A stretch of DNA of 64,000 nucleotides, taken from assembly GCA_004194705.1 (NCBI GenBank), contig SADC01001303.1, positions 504,501 to 568,500 of the forward strand, written 5' to 3'. Positions within the stretch are counted from its first letter, which is position 1, and every line of letters starts with the position of its first letter. A model generated the notes under the pieces. That model was not told the origin of the DNA. It saw only the letters and a program-made list of their open reading frames with translations, and searched no databases. Made by a program: the position numbers and the translations under genes. This DNA comes from Ditylenchus dipsaci (lineage: Eukaryota; Nematoda; Chromadorea; Rhabditida; Anguinidae). Positions 43,401 through 54,409 of the stretch are shown here, piece after piece.

Positions 43401-46400
43401 AAGCAATATTATTGGGCTAATTTTTAATTATACACTCATCCCGCTGAATTTCGGTACACAATTCGTTATTTCTCTGTCTCTCAATTGTTTTTTCTAATTT
43501 GTTTGTTTTATATGCTTTAAAAAGGATTTTCATAAAAAAGCTCGAGGACTAAGGAAAATTTAGGAGGTGTGCAGCAAACATAGAGAGCTTGAGCTTATTG
43601 TTGATCAATAACAAGGTATAAGCTATGAGTTATTACGAGGGCGTTCATATTTTACACTTATTCGCCAGAAAATAAAAATCTTTAAAATCGGCAAAGAGCC
43701 GTTTCGCATTCGATGCATTCACATGTGACTAAATTCGCATTTGCAAAATTCGCATTTCTGATCAATTTGACTATAATGCGAATTAATCGAATGCAAATAT
43801 CAAATGCAAAACAGTCTGTTCCCAAATAATCTTATATTTAAAAATTGAAAAAAAACTCAGACTACGTATTATTATGAACGCGCAAAAATAAAAGCTATGC
43901 TTTAATGCGTTAATTCTGCGAGAATGCATTATCTTGATCGCATTAATTTTTTCATAAGTCATAATTCCAAAAAATGTCTATAAAGCTTGAGAACACATCA
44001 TTTGCAACCTGTGAAAAGTAGTAATAAGAGGAGTGTAATCTGATAGTCAACTTCAGTCGACTGTATATTGTTTTTTGCAGGAATTAGTTGAAAGTAACTT
44101 TTAGACTAAAAATTTGTTCTCCTCCTAACACATTGTTGGGTATATCTTTTTACACGGCTGCAGCAAAATTAATTATTTAGTCTGGTCACCCATCTCTCTC
44201 TCCTTCCCTTTATGTGTGTGTCCACTCTTGCGAGAGCAACAAACTTTGTCATTTACAGCTTGGCACAACAAAAACATGTGGGGATGTTATTATTAGGTTG
44301 TTTACCAAAACATTCTGGGGCTTAGTCAAGACACAAAAAATGTTGATACTAATTTTTTATTAATCAAAAATGCGGGTTAATCCCCAAGGCCGCAAATCTT
44401 CATGATAATAGAAAAAAGAAGAAAAGAAAGAAAAACGAAGGCCAGCAAAGCATACAATGAGTTATTGAAAATTTTAATATTTTTCAGTGACCGACTCCTT
44501 ACCGTCAAACAGCCAGTCTCACAATGACTTAGTGATTTCCAACACACCCAGCACTACCGCCAATCCTGCAGTTTTGTACTATCCGACAATCTCACTTCCA
44601 TCTACCACCACATCCAAATGGCAATGACAACAACCAATAGCACACAGCCAATGGCATCACACAAAATCTATCTTCTAGCGATTTGTCTATACTTTCAATG
44701 TTATTGACAAGTAATAAGAAAAGGGGTGATATGGTCTTAACAGAAGACTCTATTTTATTAGATGCTGGAGCATCACATCCAGAAGAGTATAAGCAAGCGC
44801 CTCCTAATATTTTGTTGATGTATTTGCTACATGCCTTGCCTTACACTCAGTCTGCTTTCAACTGGCTCTTTTACGCTTTTTTGAATAGGAATCTGAGGCA
44901 ATCTAATAGATGTCCAGGAATGAGTACGAGGTCGATCCAAGTAACAAGCACGCCAGCTGAAGGTAATGGACATACGACAACAACTTCTAATGGCAACGGA
45001 ACAAACGGAGCTCCTATATGGAGAAACTTACAGTACATGGGCAGCTACTTGAAAAGTGCTAGCATCGATACCGGCCAGAGTGTGATAAAAAGATCTCCGT
45101 TCAGGTCCAGGTCCAGGATCAGATCTAGGTAAGCACTATTTCGAGAAAATAAGACAAATGTCTAAAAATGCCTTTTGGAAAATTTTTTTAGTACAATTGA
45201 ACCTCGCTATAGTGGCACCCCCAAAAGTTCGTTTCCGCCTAGGGTCCGACACTTTCTTAACCTAATTTTCAAAGTCTTTTATCCATTCTGTTCTGAAAGT
45301 CTGGCCCTAAATATCGTAAGGATTCCGTTTATGCTGATCCTTTTTGAAAAGAAAATAAATTCAGGGTTGAAAAAGTAAAACCTCGATATAGTGGCACCCT
45401 TTTTCAAAGCGGGTTTTTTAAAAAAGGGATGCCACTATATCGAGGTTTTACTTTTTTAACCATAAATTTGTTTCTTTTTCAAAAAAACGATCGGTAAAAA
45501 AGAACAGACTGTCAGAACAAATGGATGAAAGACTTTGAAAATTAGGTTGAAAAAAGTGTCGCACCTTGGGCGGGAATGAACTTTTGGGGTGCCACTATAG
45601 GAAGGTTCAACTGTACTGGGTTTTAGGGTAACCTAAAATCAACTGTGAAATTGTTGGATATAATTAACTCTTGAATAGTTAATTTAAGTAAACTATAGTT
45701 GAATGTGAAATATTAATTAAAGCTAACTAAAAATAACTATAAAATAGTTAACTGAAGTTAATTGTGAAATAGTTAATTAGAGATGGCCGTATTTAGGTTG
45801 TCTAAAAAAATCAATTTTGTCACTCTTCTACTACTGGATTAAAAATATAAGACCAAGATGTAAATTGTAAGAATTTAGAAGCACCACCTGCCTCGAGACG
45901 TCTTCCTCTTACAACCATAATGGAGATCCGACAATAATATCCTTGATTGATCCCTCTCCAACTGCTGCAAACGGATTATTAGCAGCTCCTAACTCAGAAA
46001 ACCACTTTTTTACTTCTTTTTCACTGAACACCATTTCCAAACCTGTATTAAATGGACGTGAAAAAAGAATAGGTTCCATTAGACGGCTAGTTTCTCAGAG
46101 TTTGAGCAGGCCGAGCTGGCCAAATGGTTTGACTAGTCAAAACCACTACAATGCACCACCAACAGAAGTAATAGATAAGCAACCACCTACAGTTTGCCTA
46201 TTATTAACTCCGGCAGACATCTGCCATAGTCCCCAACCTCAACACCTTCATCTTTCACCTCACTAGGCTTGGGCTTTGAGCCAATAGCAGAAGATGATTG
46301 TCAAGATGTCGAAGATCTTCTTGACCCACCTCTGATTACTACTCTCAGCATGAGTAGTAAAGACATTGTAGTCAATGGAACTGGTCAATTGACATTGCTT

Positions 46401-46559
46401 GATCTGGAATCCATAAAACAACTTGCTCCCCAGATAATAAGTCTGAAGCCGAAAATTCTGAAGTCGAGTGGTTGTAGTTTTTCCAGAGAATTGTTTTTTG
46501 ATTGGTACTTTTTCACTCAGGAAAAGGCGAAATCCGATAATTTTGTGTTAAAATATTGA
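40470..46559 (+). CDS. Class A neuropeptide-type GPCR, five exons
   Basis: The exons are 40470-40581, 40628-40875, 41431-41870, 44488-45128 and 45879-46559. All have GT donors and TTTCAG/TTCCAG/TTTAG acceptors, and phases match. TM1 is LLAITGLFGNIWVMM; TM2 CIYLLLLSIVDLISF; ECL1/TM3 WPFGIGLCKLLWSCEGANKS. The DRY box is LSVDRYIAVCRP and TM6 is VAFYFICWTPYIWMF. TM7 reads YTQSAFNWLFYAFLNRNLR, with NWLFY replacing NPxxY. The loop between TM6 and TM7 is about 110 residues, rich in Ser/Thr/Asn. The cytoplasmic tail exceeds 200 residues and includes SIRRLVSQSLSRPSWPNG. Family: somatostatin/opioid/allatostatin-C-like peptide receptors; the ligand is unknown. Frame slips near 40750, 41625, 44620 and 46225 each fit one missing base. 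Poly(A) signal near 46710. Confidence 0.8.
41871..44487 (+). other. Third intron of the GPCR (2.6 kb)
   Basis: A GTAAGC donor and TTTTTCAG acceptor bound an AT-rich intron. It contains a diverged relative of the 22634-22866 MITE interior at 42840-43030 (GTTTTTGACGCACTTTTCG, TACAAATTGAGG) ending TTTATTAGAGAGAACACGAG. Also present is the pairing AATTCGCATTTGCAAAATTC near 43740. No exon was seen inside. Confidence 0.6.
45194..45613. mobile_element. 420-bp TA-MITE, double palindrome, in GPCR intron 4
   Basis: The outer ends CAATTGAACCTCGCTATAGTGGCACC and ...GCCACTATAGGAAGGTTCAACTG are flanked by TA (45192-45193, 45614-45615). The centre holds a second inverted pair: AAAAAGTAAAACCTCGATAT with GTGGCACCC, against GATGCCACTATATCGAGG and TTTTACTTTTTT. 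Left and right halves are complementary throughout. It lies within the 750-bp intron between exons 4 and 5. Confidence 0.85.
45640..45790 (+). repeat. Dispersed GTTAACTGAAGTTAATTGTG satellite
   Basis: Four to five degenerate units around AACTATAAAATAGTTAACTG and TGTGAAATAGTTAATTAGAG, next to the MITE in the same intron. Confidence 0.7.
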
Positions 46560-46599
46560 ATTTTATATTTTCGTAAACGAGTGATGAGACAAGTTTTAA

Positions 46600-47460
46600 G
46601 CGATTTCTGAAAAAAAAGTACTGATAAATTGTTATTGTGCATAAATGTTCTGTTGTATAAATATGTTCATTTTCGAACCATTGTTACTATTAAATTATTG
46701 ATTGTTGGTGAATAAAAGAAAAACGAGAAAATAAATTTCGTCTTCTTTATTGCCTAAAATTGGAATTTGAGGGAGGACATTGTTTTCCTCTATAACTTCC
46801 TGTTTTGAAAGTGGAGTGACCATTGGTTGTATTATATTGGCCTAAATTAGCTTAAATTTTAATTGATTTGGAGAGAAGAACAAAAACTATTAACTTCTTT
46901 TGAGAGCCTTCCGTTGAAGACCTTAAAAATGCTCTGTGTAAACGAAAATAACAAAACATTGCGTATTAAATTATTTGACATAAATGGCTTGTAGTTTGCA
47001 AACAAAACAAAGATATCCTCCAACTTTATAGACTTTATAAACACGGCTCAAAACCCATAACTTCAAAAGTTTTAAAATTTTCTGATTTTAGGGGTTCGAA
47101 ACAAGGCGACATGTCCGATTACTAAGGAAAGTGAGCTACGAAAAGAGATGGAGAATTGAAAAAAATGTCATTCGTTTTTTTTGAGAGACGGCTAATCCAG
47201 AAAATCGTAATTATCTTATCATAATTTAAAAGATAAAATGGGCAGTACAAGGCTTTTATTGAAAGCTATAACTAAGTACCACATACAATCAATTCTTTTT
47301 CACGCCCGTAACTTGTTCAAACAGCTTTTCTAAATAGTTCCAGTACTTATACCGATAATTTTGACAAAATTTTGTGAAAAAAAACAACAAAGGTGACAAA
47401 GGCAAAAAAAATTGTCCTATTGTCGTATAGGGCCCATTTTTACTCAGTTTATCAGAAAAT
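46600..47460. other. 3' flank of the GPCR gene; no further gene
   Basis: AATAAA at about 46709 is the likely poly(A) signal. The rest is AT-rich without recognised features. Confidence 0.45.
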
Positions 47461-47464
47461 TTGG

Positions 47465-47695
47465 CGCTACCAGAGTATACCCCCACCCCTCCCCCCAAAT
47501 GAAATTTTTTTAAAGTGTTTCCAAACACCCTCTATCGACCTAAAATTGCCTCAGAAACTCGAAAAAGGCATTTTTTTTTGTGTTCTAGTCAATAAAAAAT
47601 TGAGTTTTGGGACCACCCAAAACCACCAACCAAAAATAGTCTCTAAATGCATTTTTGTTCAAGAGTCTTCTCGGAATTATGTCTAAGGTAAGTAT
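47465..47695 (+). mobile_element. F1-family half element
   Basis: Starts CGCTACCAGAGTATACCCCC, continues GTTTCCAAACACCCTCTATC and TTGAGTTTTGGGACCACCC, and ends AAGAGTCTTCTCGGAATTATGTCTAAGGTAAGT. This is the left arm of the family only; the right arm does not follow. Confidence 0.6.
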
Positions 47696-48268
47696 TCAAT
47701 TTTAAGGCTTTTTGTATGAGCCAAACGACATTGCTGATTATTTTCACTCCAGCTGCTTGCGCGGCATCAAAACTTGAGCCTGTATTCAAACGATAAAATG
47801 GAGCAAGAACAACTAAATGAAGTAATACAGTTAGTCAAAGAGGTTAGTTGTTTCGTTGGCACTGGGAAAATTCCGTTTGGACGATCCCGCAGCGGATAGT
47901 TCCGTGGATGATTATTCCACGGAATTTTGATTTTAGAGGTCCCTGCTGACACGGTAAGTACGACCAAACCGTGGCCTATTGGAAAATATTTTATACCAAA
48001 GATAGCTCTAGTAATGCTGATCACGGAACCGCTCGCAGAATCTGCTATGAAGCCATCTACGCCGAGACATAGAATTTTAAAAATCGTGAAACTTGGCACC
48101 TAGAATATGTTGTTGACTATCATCACATTATAAAACTCCATGTAGAAACACTATCGGTCCCATGTTCAAAATATCGAAGGTCGGAGTCTCCACCCCGCTG
48201 TCCACCCCGAAAAATATGCATTGGTCCCCCTGTTTATTTTTTCAGTGTTTTTTTTTTATCAAAATTTT

Positions 48269-48983
48269 GACTCTACTTGAATATACCCCCCCCCCCAAAT
48301 CAACTTTTTTAAAAAGTGTTTCCAAACACCTTATATTGACCTAAAATGGCCTCAGAAGTTCAAAAAAGACATTATTTTTAAGTTCTGGTCAATAAAAATC
48401 GAGTTTTGGGCGCTTTCATATTTTTACTTTTTACCTGTTTTATCCTGTTTTGGTCACTGGAGCTGTGTAAAAAGAGCTCTAAATGCATTTTTGTTCAAGA
48501 GTCTTGTTCGGAATTATGTCTAAGGCAAGTGAGTGCGCGCATCTTTGACCTACGCGCACCAAAGACGCAAATCAGTCGAAAGTGACTCTGCATGCATAAA
48601 AATGTATGCATACCAGAGTTTATTTATGCGGTAGGCCCCAGTCAACAAAACTATGTTCAACATCTTCCTTTTTGTTAGAAATTGGCACCTTTTCGGTCCA
48701 TTTCCACCCAAATATAGACCTAAATCAACTCCAAGCCCCAAGCCCCCTGCGCCCCGAAGAGGGCGCAGGGGCTTGGTTGGTTAGAGATGCGCGCACGCAC
48801 TCACCTTAGACATGATTCTGAGAAGTACACTTGATCATAAAATGCATATAGAGTTTATTTTTGCCGTAAATTTTTAATGCTCTTCTGGTCCTTTTATGGC
48901 AAAATAATTTTCATAAAAATGGTTTTTAGACACTCTCAAAAAAGATTTTGGAGAGTGGGGGGGGGGGGTATTTGACAGTAGCG
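48269..48983. mobile_element. F1-family element, 0.7 kb
   Basis: The left end CTCTACTTGAATATACCCCC mirrors the right end GGGGGTATTTGACAGTAGCG. The left arm reaches GTCTAAGGCAAGTGAGTGCG at 48520. It is followed by an opposed copy with ACCAGAGTTTATTTATGCGG, then a GC-rich hairpin CCCCTGCGCCC...GGGCGCAGGGG (48737-48770) and a second opposed copy of the CACTCACCTTAGACATGATTC motif. It appears composite, with one copy inserted in or recombined with another. Confidence 0.7.
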
Positions 48984-48989
48984 TACGTT

Positions 48990-49955
48990 TTTCTCTCTAG
49001 TATTCCTGTAATTTTTTTCCTAAAATCTTTTCTGAGTTTTTATGCCATTGTATAGCCCCGGATCTCAGCTTTTTAACAAGCTATTAACTGACTTCGTAAA
49101 ATACTAAGAAGTGGAAAAAAAGTCATTTTACAAATCTGATGACTTGTTACAAAGCTGAGATTCAAGGCTACATCTCGGTAAAAAATTATAAAAAATGTGG
49201 AAACTTTGTAAGATAAAAACATGTTTTACGGTTTGGCGCGGTAAAACAATTTGAGTCTTTATTCTAATATGTCAACTACATGTCGAATTATTTTCAAATC
49301 ATCCTATAGGGGGTCGAGTCATTTGAGAATTTCAGGCTTTTGAAAACTGTGAACCTATTGAAATAAATACAGTCTGTCTTGTTAATCATGGTGATTATCA
49401 CCAGGAGGGGTCAAACCTGCAACTTGTTTCGGGCCAACACACACTAAAGCTGATGCACAGCGCCATGCATTTAACAAATTTCTAGTCACACAAGTTGCCC
49501 GCTCTTTTTAGCAGATTGGAAAGGTTTTAGCTCATAGTTCTTGCTTCTATTTAATGGTTTAATATAAAAAATTGAATGTTCACGAAATACCGCGAATTTT
49601 CGGCTGGACCACGGGATTTATAAAAACCGGTGCTGTGAAATTCGCAGCAAGACAATCTTAGTGCTTGCAAGCATTTGCTGACTAGTCAAACGCTCTATCG
49701 AAAACAATTATTTTAGAATTTCAATGAAGCAACTTCTGCATGCTCTTACAAACTTTATCTTGAGACCCATGATGATGAATGGAATAATAAAGCTTCAGAA
49801 AAGCTTGAGAATAGACGAACCTCAGAATATTTAAAAATATGTAAATGGAGAAACGGAATAGATATTGATAGACGTAAAATACAATAAAAATTATTCAGAT
49901 TTCTCGCATGATGAGACAAAACTTTTTTTTGTGAAAATTGATAAATTTCGCTGAA
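48990..49955. other. No gene recognised
   Basis: AT-rich. A loose inverted repeat (CTCAGCTTTTTAACAAGCTATT near 49065 and CTTGTTACAAAGCTGAGATTC near 49140) resembles the inner arms of the foldback at 31500-31945. No coding support. Confidence 0.4.
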
Positions 49956-49959
49956 AAAA

Positions 49960-50330
49960 ACAGGTTGGTTCAATTTTTCTGCCGGTATTGTTTTTATCAT
50001 AATTTTTTCTGGCTGAATTCCGAGATTCTGTTTTAACAGATCCACAGATCGCAATTGGTGTTATGGTTGGCAATATGGTGTATAATGTCAACAACACTAC
50101 CTTTGCTTGGTTGCCCCCTGTGGTTTGGGTCCTGGTCTGTGGATGACCTCTGAATGAGCAAGACCCAAACCACACGAGGGACCAAGCGAAAATCATCTTT
50201 TTCATGTTATACACCAACAAAGTTGCTTCTCAATTCTGAGTTGAACTTTGAAACAGAATTTTGGAATTCGACCCAGACAAAAAAGTATAGTTTAAACAAA
50301 AGCAATAGAAAAATTGAACCACCCTGTAAA
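49960..50330. mobile_element. Foldback repeat
   Basis: GGTTGGTTCAATTTTTCTGC at the left pairs with GAAAAATTGAACCACCCTG at the right. TTTGGGTCCTGGTCTGTGGA and AAGACCCAAACCAC flank the centre at about 50140. Open frames across it (for example 49891-50220, minus) are products of the palindrome. Confidence 0.5.
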
Positions 50331-50498
50331 ACTATGCAGCGCCTTAAGTTTATTTTCTTTTGGGTGTCCGTTAAGGGTTTCGATACAATTTTCGGCACTT
50401 TTGACGTAGGGCTTTCTCTGATTTTAGGAAAGCGACTTGAAAACGTGATTTTTTCGCCTAGTTTAAGCTATATGTTGCTGTGTATTCTGCGTTACATG

Positions 50499-50715
50499 CA
50501 GTGCTGGGCAATCCTTCGCTCTCGGCTCTAAGATTCTCCAAGAGCAAGAGCAGGAGCAAACATTTTATAGCCAGGAGACGGGCAAAAGTTTTTGATCTAA
50601 GAGCGAAGAGCAGGAACGGAACTTTTGAGATGAAGAGCCGAGAGCAGGAGCAGGAGCGAAATTTTTAAAGCCAAGAGTAGGAGCAGGAGCAAAAATTTTG
50701 AAATTTCCAGCACTG
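50499..50715. mobile_element. 217-bp hAT-type MITE with perfect 8-bp TSD
   Basis: CAGTGCTGGGCAATCC opens and AATTTCCAGCACTG closes the element. GTTACATG flanks it at 50491-50498 and 50716-50723. The interior is dominated by AGAGCAAGAGCAGGAGC-type repeats. CAGTGCTGGGCAA is a common hAT terminus. Removing the element and one TSD restores GCGTTACATGATGC. Confidence 0.9.
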
Positions 50716-51223
50716 GTTACATGATGCTCGCCTCCCCAAAATTAAGCTTGCTAAATAAAAACAGGAACCTCACAGCCTCCATGTGTGAGTCTAATGAGTT
50801 TCTAGGATGTGAAGCTTGACTTTGTGAAAATCGAAATTTTGTCAGACAAAAATTTTCAATATTTTTATCACTGATAATAATAACAAAATTAAAACGAAAT
50901 TTTTGAGCAGTAAATATTGGTATACCAACGACCGGGTACAGCGCCAAATTTTTCCTTGGTCCCCCCTGTTAATTTTTTAAAAAAATTTTCGATTTTTTAA
51001 ATTTTTTTGCGCACTTAGACTTAAGCTTAGGCAAGGGTCGGCCAGCGCCCGTTATGACGGACTCAAACGTGTGATTTAAGCATACTTTTTTAACTTTTAC
51101 AAGAAAAGTGTACCCGTTCATTGTTCCCGGTCATAATGTGTACCCGGTCGTAGGGCAGTCGTAAATATTATCTAGCAACAAGTGTTATCAGAAATGTAAT
51201 ACTATAAATAAAATTATGATTAT

Positions 51224-52301
51224 TCACAAAAATATGTAATCAAGCTTTATGGTCACTATATACTGAGTTAGACCTGCTCCTGCTTTGAAATTTGTCACCA
51301 ATTTTTTGTTGTTGTTCCTGTGTTTGGGGGTGTAGAATAAGTGTAAATTTTTGGCTGTTTGAGTTAGACAGGTGTTGACAGCATCTTGGTGCGTAATAGT
51401 CCACTGGTTTTTGGCAATAGTGGTACTGGCAGTAGTTGAATTGGAGGGTTGGCTAGCTGCATAATAGGTCAAAGGAATTCCGTTATTGGATTGAAGTTGG
51501 TGGAAGTAGATATAGCACTTGTAGAGGGTAATAAGGCACACTAATAGAAGGGTGAGGTAACAAAACAACAAAGCTAATTGGATGGAAGACAGTTCGAGTA
51601 GCCAAAACACTGAAATTGTTAAAGATGGATCTAACAAAATGTAATATGAACGTAGTTAAATAAATAAATATGTTTTTTGGTACAGTCGAGTCTCGAGATG
51701 CATTATGCATACACCCCTTTCAAGCTCGCCCCTCCCTCAATTTTTTTAATTTGTTGACAACTGTTTTTAAAATTACAAGAAATTTTTCTTTCAAGGAGAA
51801 AGTCACTGTCAAATTTTAAATTCTGCTCCAAACAATAAACTTTTAACTTTTCAAAAAATCTAAAATTTTGATATTTTTAAATATGTATGAAGCCAATGCT
51901 AGTCCACTATGTAAAATCTGAACTAAAAAACGAGGAGTTCAATTAAACTCATTGTGATGTAAAATCTGAGACTCGACTATAATAAAAAACGAAAATTTTT
52001 CATTCAAATGGCTTGCCTGATTGTTGAGTGCTGCTGTTCATCCACAGTCCATAAGCACCCACAATTATAAGCACCAAGCAAGCAGCAATACGTAGCAAAA
52101 AGCTAGTCATAGCCAACTTTAGGTAGACAATATCGCTTCTTTGCAGTCCAACAAACAGAATGAAGCAAAAAACAGCTTGGATGGCGCATGCACATAATAC
52201 TCCAAACTGTTCTACACTGCAGCATTTTATGGCAACGATAGCTGCCAAATACGAAATTAAAGCACTGAAGCTAACGAGTTCGAAATAAAGAACAAAGTAG
52301 C
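51224..52301 (-). CDS. Multi-pass (4 TM) membrane protein, 3' exons
   Basis: An exon starts at 52301 after a GGCTGCAG acceptor and encodes three hydrophobic spans: SALISYLAAIVAIKCC, CAIQAVFCFILFVGLQ and FLLRIAACLVLIIVGAYGLW. It reaches NSSTQQSG before a possible GC donor (GCAAGC). A second exon begins after AACAATTTCAG near 51614, joins in phase (G|TG) and gives a fourth span, QLALLFCYLTLLLVCLITLY. A Thr/Asn-rich tail ends at TGA at about 51224. The four-span architecture resembles MARVEL or small tetraspan proteins, but I see no diagnostic motif. The start exon is missing. A TA-MITE (51683-51979) occupies the intron. If the donor is not used, the first exon simply ends at the TGA near 52000. 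Confidence 0.5.
51683..51979. mobile_element. TA-MITE in the intron of the tetraspan gene
   Basis: The ends CAGTCGAGTCTCGAGATGC and ...AATCTGAGACTCGACTA are flanked by TA (51681-51682, 51980-51981). The right terminus has CTA where other copies have CTG. About 297 bp, non-coding. Confidence 0.65.
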
Positions 52302-52319
52302 CTGCAGCCTAAGCGGTTA

Positions 52320-53180
52320 AATTGATTAAAACTTGAGCAAAATAAAACAAAAGGTTTTTATTGTTACATAAAAAGCCCCTTCCCAACCTTGTTTTTTCAT
52401 CAAAGTAGCGTTCCTCGTTATTCCCAATTCATTCTTTTTTCAATTGAAGTTATAATGGAGTCAAACCCTATGTCAATTGAAACACTTTGATTCCACTCGG
52501 TGTCTTAAATGTCTTAGAAAAGTGTAAATTACCTATATAGAATAAAAACCCTTAAAATCGCAAACCTAAATGATCTCGGTGTTCCGGGCACTTTTTTTGA
52601 AAATTTTTGCACATCTCTCGAGTAACTTTTCATGGAGAGTTCGGAAAAATTTTTTTAGCTCAACTTTTTTTTTTCCAATTTTTCAGGGTGAAAAAAAAAT
52701 TTTTTCTTTTGATTTTTTGGGGGTGTTCCGAAATTTTTTCGGAGCTGGGCTGAGCAAAAGGGCACATCTCCAGAATGTCAGCTATCGAATAAAAAAAGAT
52801 TGGATCAGTACGATGATTAAAAAGGTCACTTTGGGTGGTTACAAGCGAGAAAATTGTGCGAAAAATGGCCAAAAAAGGCCTAAATTTTGGGCCTAAAAAT
52901 TGGGTAATTTTTCGAAACTTTCTTTTATATTTTTACATATGAAACTTAACGAAATTGGCAGATTTTATTGCAGGCTATCTCTGATAGCCCCTACCCAAAT
53001 TTCAAGGGCTTCAAAACGGTAATAAATATTGAAAATCGAGGTGTTGCCAACATTCAGAAAAATTGAGGTTTTCGCCAGAACACAGGATTTTTTTGCCAAA
53101 TTTTGTCTGTGAATTGAGTTTGAAATAATCGTGGTTGGTCTCGCACGGAATTGAAAAATATTGTTGTATTAATAAACTAA
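52320..53180. other. No gene recognised
   Basis: AT-rich. TTTTTTCGAAAATTTTT words and loose inverted repeats near 52570-52900 suggest decayed foldback DNA. Confidence 0.35.
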
Positions 53181-53189
53181 TATTGCTAT

Positions 53190-53965
53190 TGTATGTAAAA
53201 TCGTACCAGGAATCGGGTTTGTTAAGACCAAAATCGCGATTTCACCTGCCAATATCCCGAAACCTGGGGTGGATACCACCTGACCAGGTGGACTTTCAGG
53301 TGGGCCAGCTGGAGACCAGCTGGATGGCCTAAAAATAAAAACTTTTTAAATTTAAAAACAAACCATGCTTTCTTATGTAAAATCGTGCGGGAAATTGTGT
53401 TTGTTAAGACTAAATTCACGATTTCTCACATCAAAACCCCAAAACCTGGGTAGGTACAACCTGGCCAAGTAGTGTCCAGGTAAATGGCCCTAATAATGCA
53501 AATTTTTTAAAAATAGAAACAAACCATGCCATCGTATTTTAAATGGTGTGGGAATTGCGTTTGTTAAGACAAATTTCGTGATCTTTCACACGGAAACCCC
53601 AAAATCTGGGTAGGTACCACCTGGCCAGGTGGGTATCCAGGTGGGTGACTCTAAAAGTAATTTTTTTTTAATAGAAAGAAACCATGCTATCGTATGTGAA
53701 ATCGTGTAGGGAATCGGGTTTGTTATGACCAAATTCTCAATTTTCCCCGAACAACCCCGAAAATCAGGTGGGTAGCACCTGGCCAGGTAGGTATCCAGGT
53801 GGATGGCCCTAAAAATAAAATAAAAAAAAAAGAGAAACAAACCATGCCATGATATGTGAAATTGTGTGGGAATAGGGTTTGTTAAGACCAAATTCCCAAT
53901 TTTCTCCAAACAAACCCAAAATCTGGGTAGGTAACACCTGACCAGGTAGGTATCCAGGTGACTAT
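53190..53965 (+). repeat. 159-bp satellite, five copies
   Basis: Units start near 53190, 53361, 53522, 53680 and 53840 with AACCATGC(C/T)ATCGTATGTG. They share GGGTTTGTTAAGACCAAATT, CCCGAAAATCTGGGTAGG and CACCTGGCCAGGTAGGTATCCAGGTG, ending in an A-rich spacer. The palindromic ACCTGGCCAGGT core is kept in most copies. Long minus-strand frames across the array are artefacts of unit length. Confidence 0.9.
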
Positions 53966-53989
53966 AGAATATGAAAGTGTTTTTTTGTA

Positions 53990-54050
53990 AAATTTTGGCC
54001 GCTTTAAGCGGCCATCTAGCACCAGTACAACGCGCGCAGCGCGTTTAAAA
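53990..54050. repeat. Two short GC hairpins
   Basis: GGCCGCTTTAAGCGGCC and ACGCGCGCAGCGCGT follow one another within 50 bases at the right edge of the satellite. Confidence 0.6.
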
Positions 54051-54409
54051 TACAACAAAAAATTGAAATTAAAATTAACCATGTTTACTTTTTCTCACAT
54101 TTGTTTTTTTATAAAAAATATGTGCTCCTGGGCTCCCCTAGTTGACATAAAATTAAAAAAACCCGTCAAAATATGTAAATCTCATGTAAAAATATTAAAA
54201 TATGTTGTTCTCGCTATATCTTGCGGAAAAATTGAAAAAGTGAAAAGTAATCACCGAGAAAAACAAGTTTCAAAAATTTGACGGAAGGTTTGCATATTTT
54301 GACAGGTGCTTTTACCCTAGCCTAAAAATAGACAAAAATATCACTTTCAAGTTTTCCAGGTAGTGGTGATAGCTCTTTTTCTTTAAAAATGTTGAAAATG
54401 AAATTAACT

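Noticed and set aside
53222..54082. Minus-strand frames of 65-107 codons
   Set aside because: They are created by the near-multiple-of-three periodicity of the 159-bp satellite.
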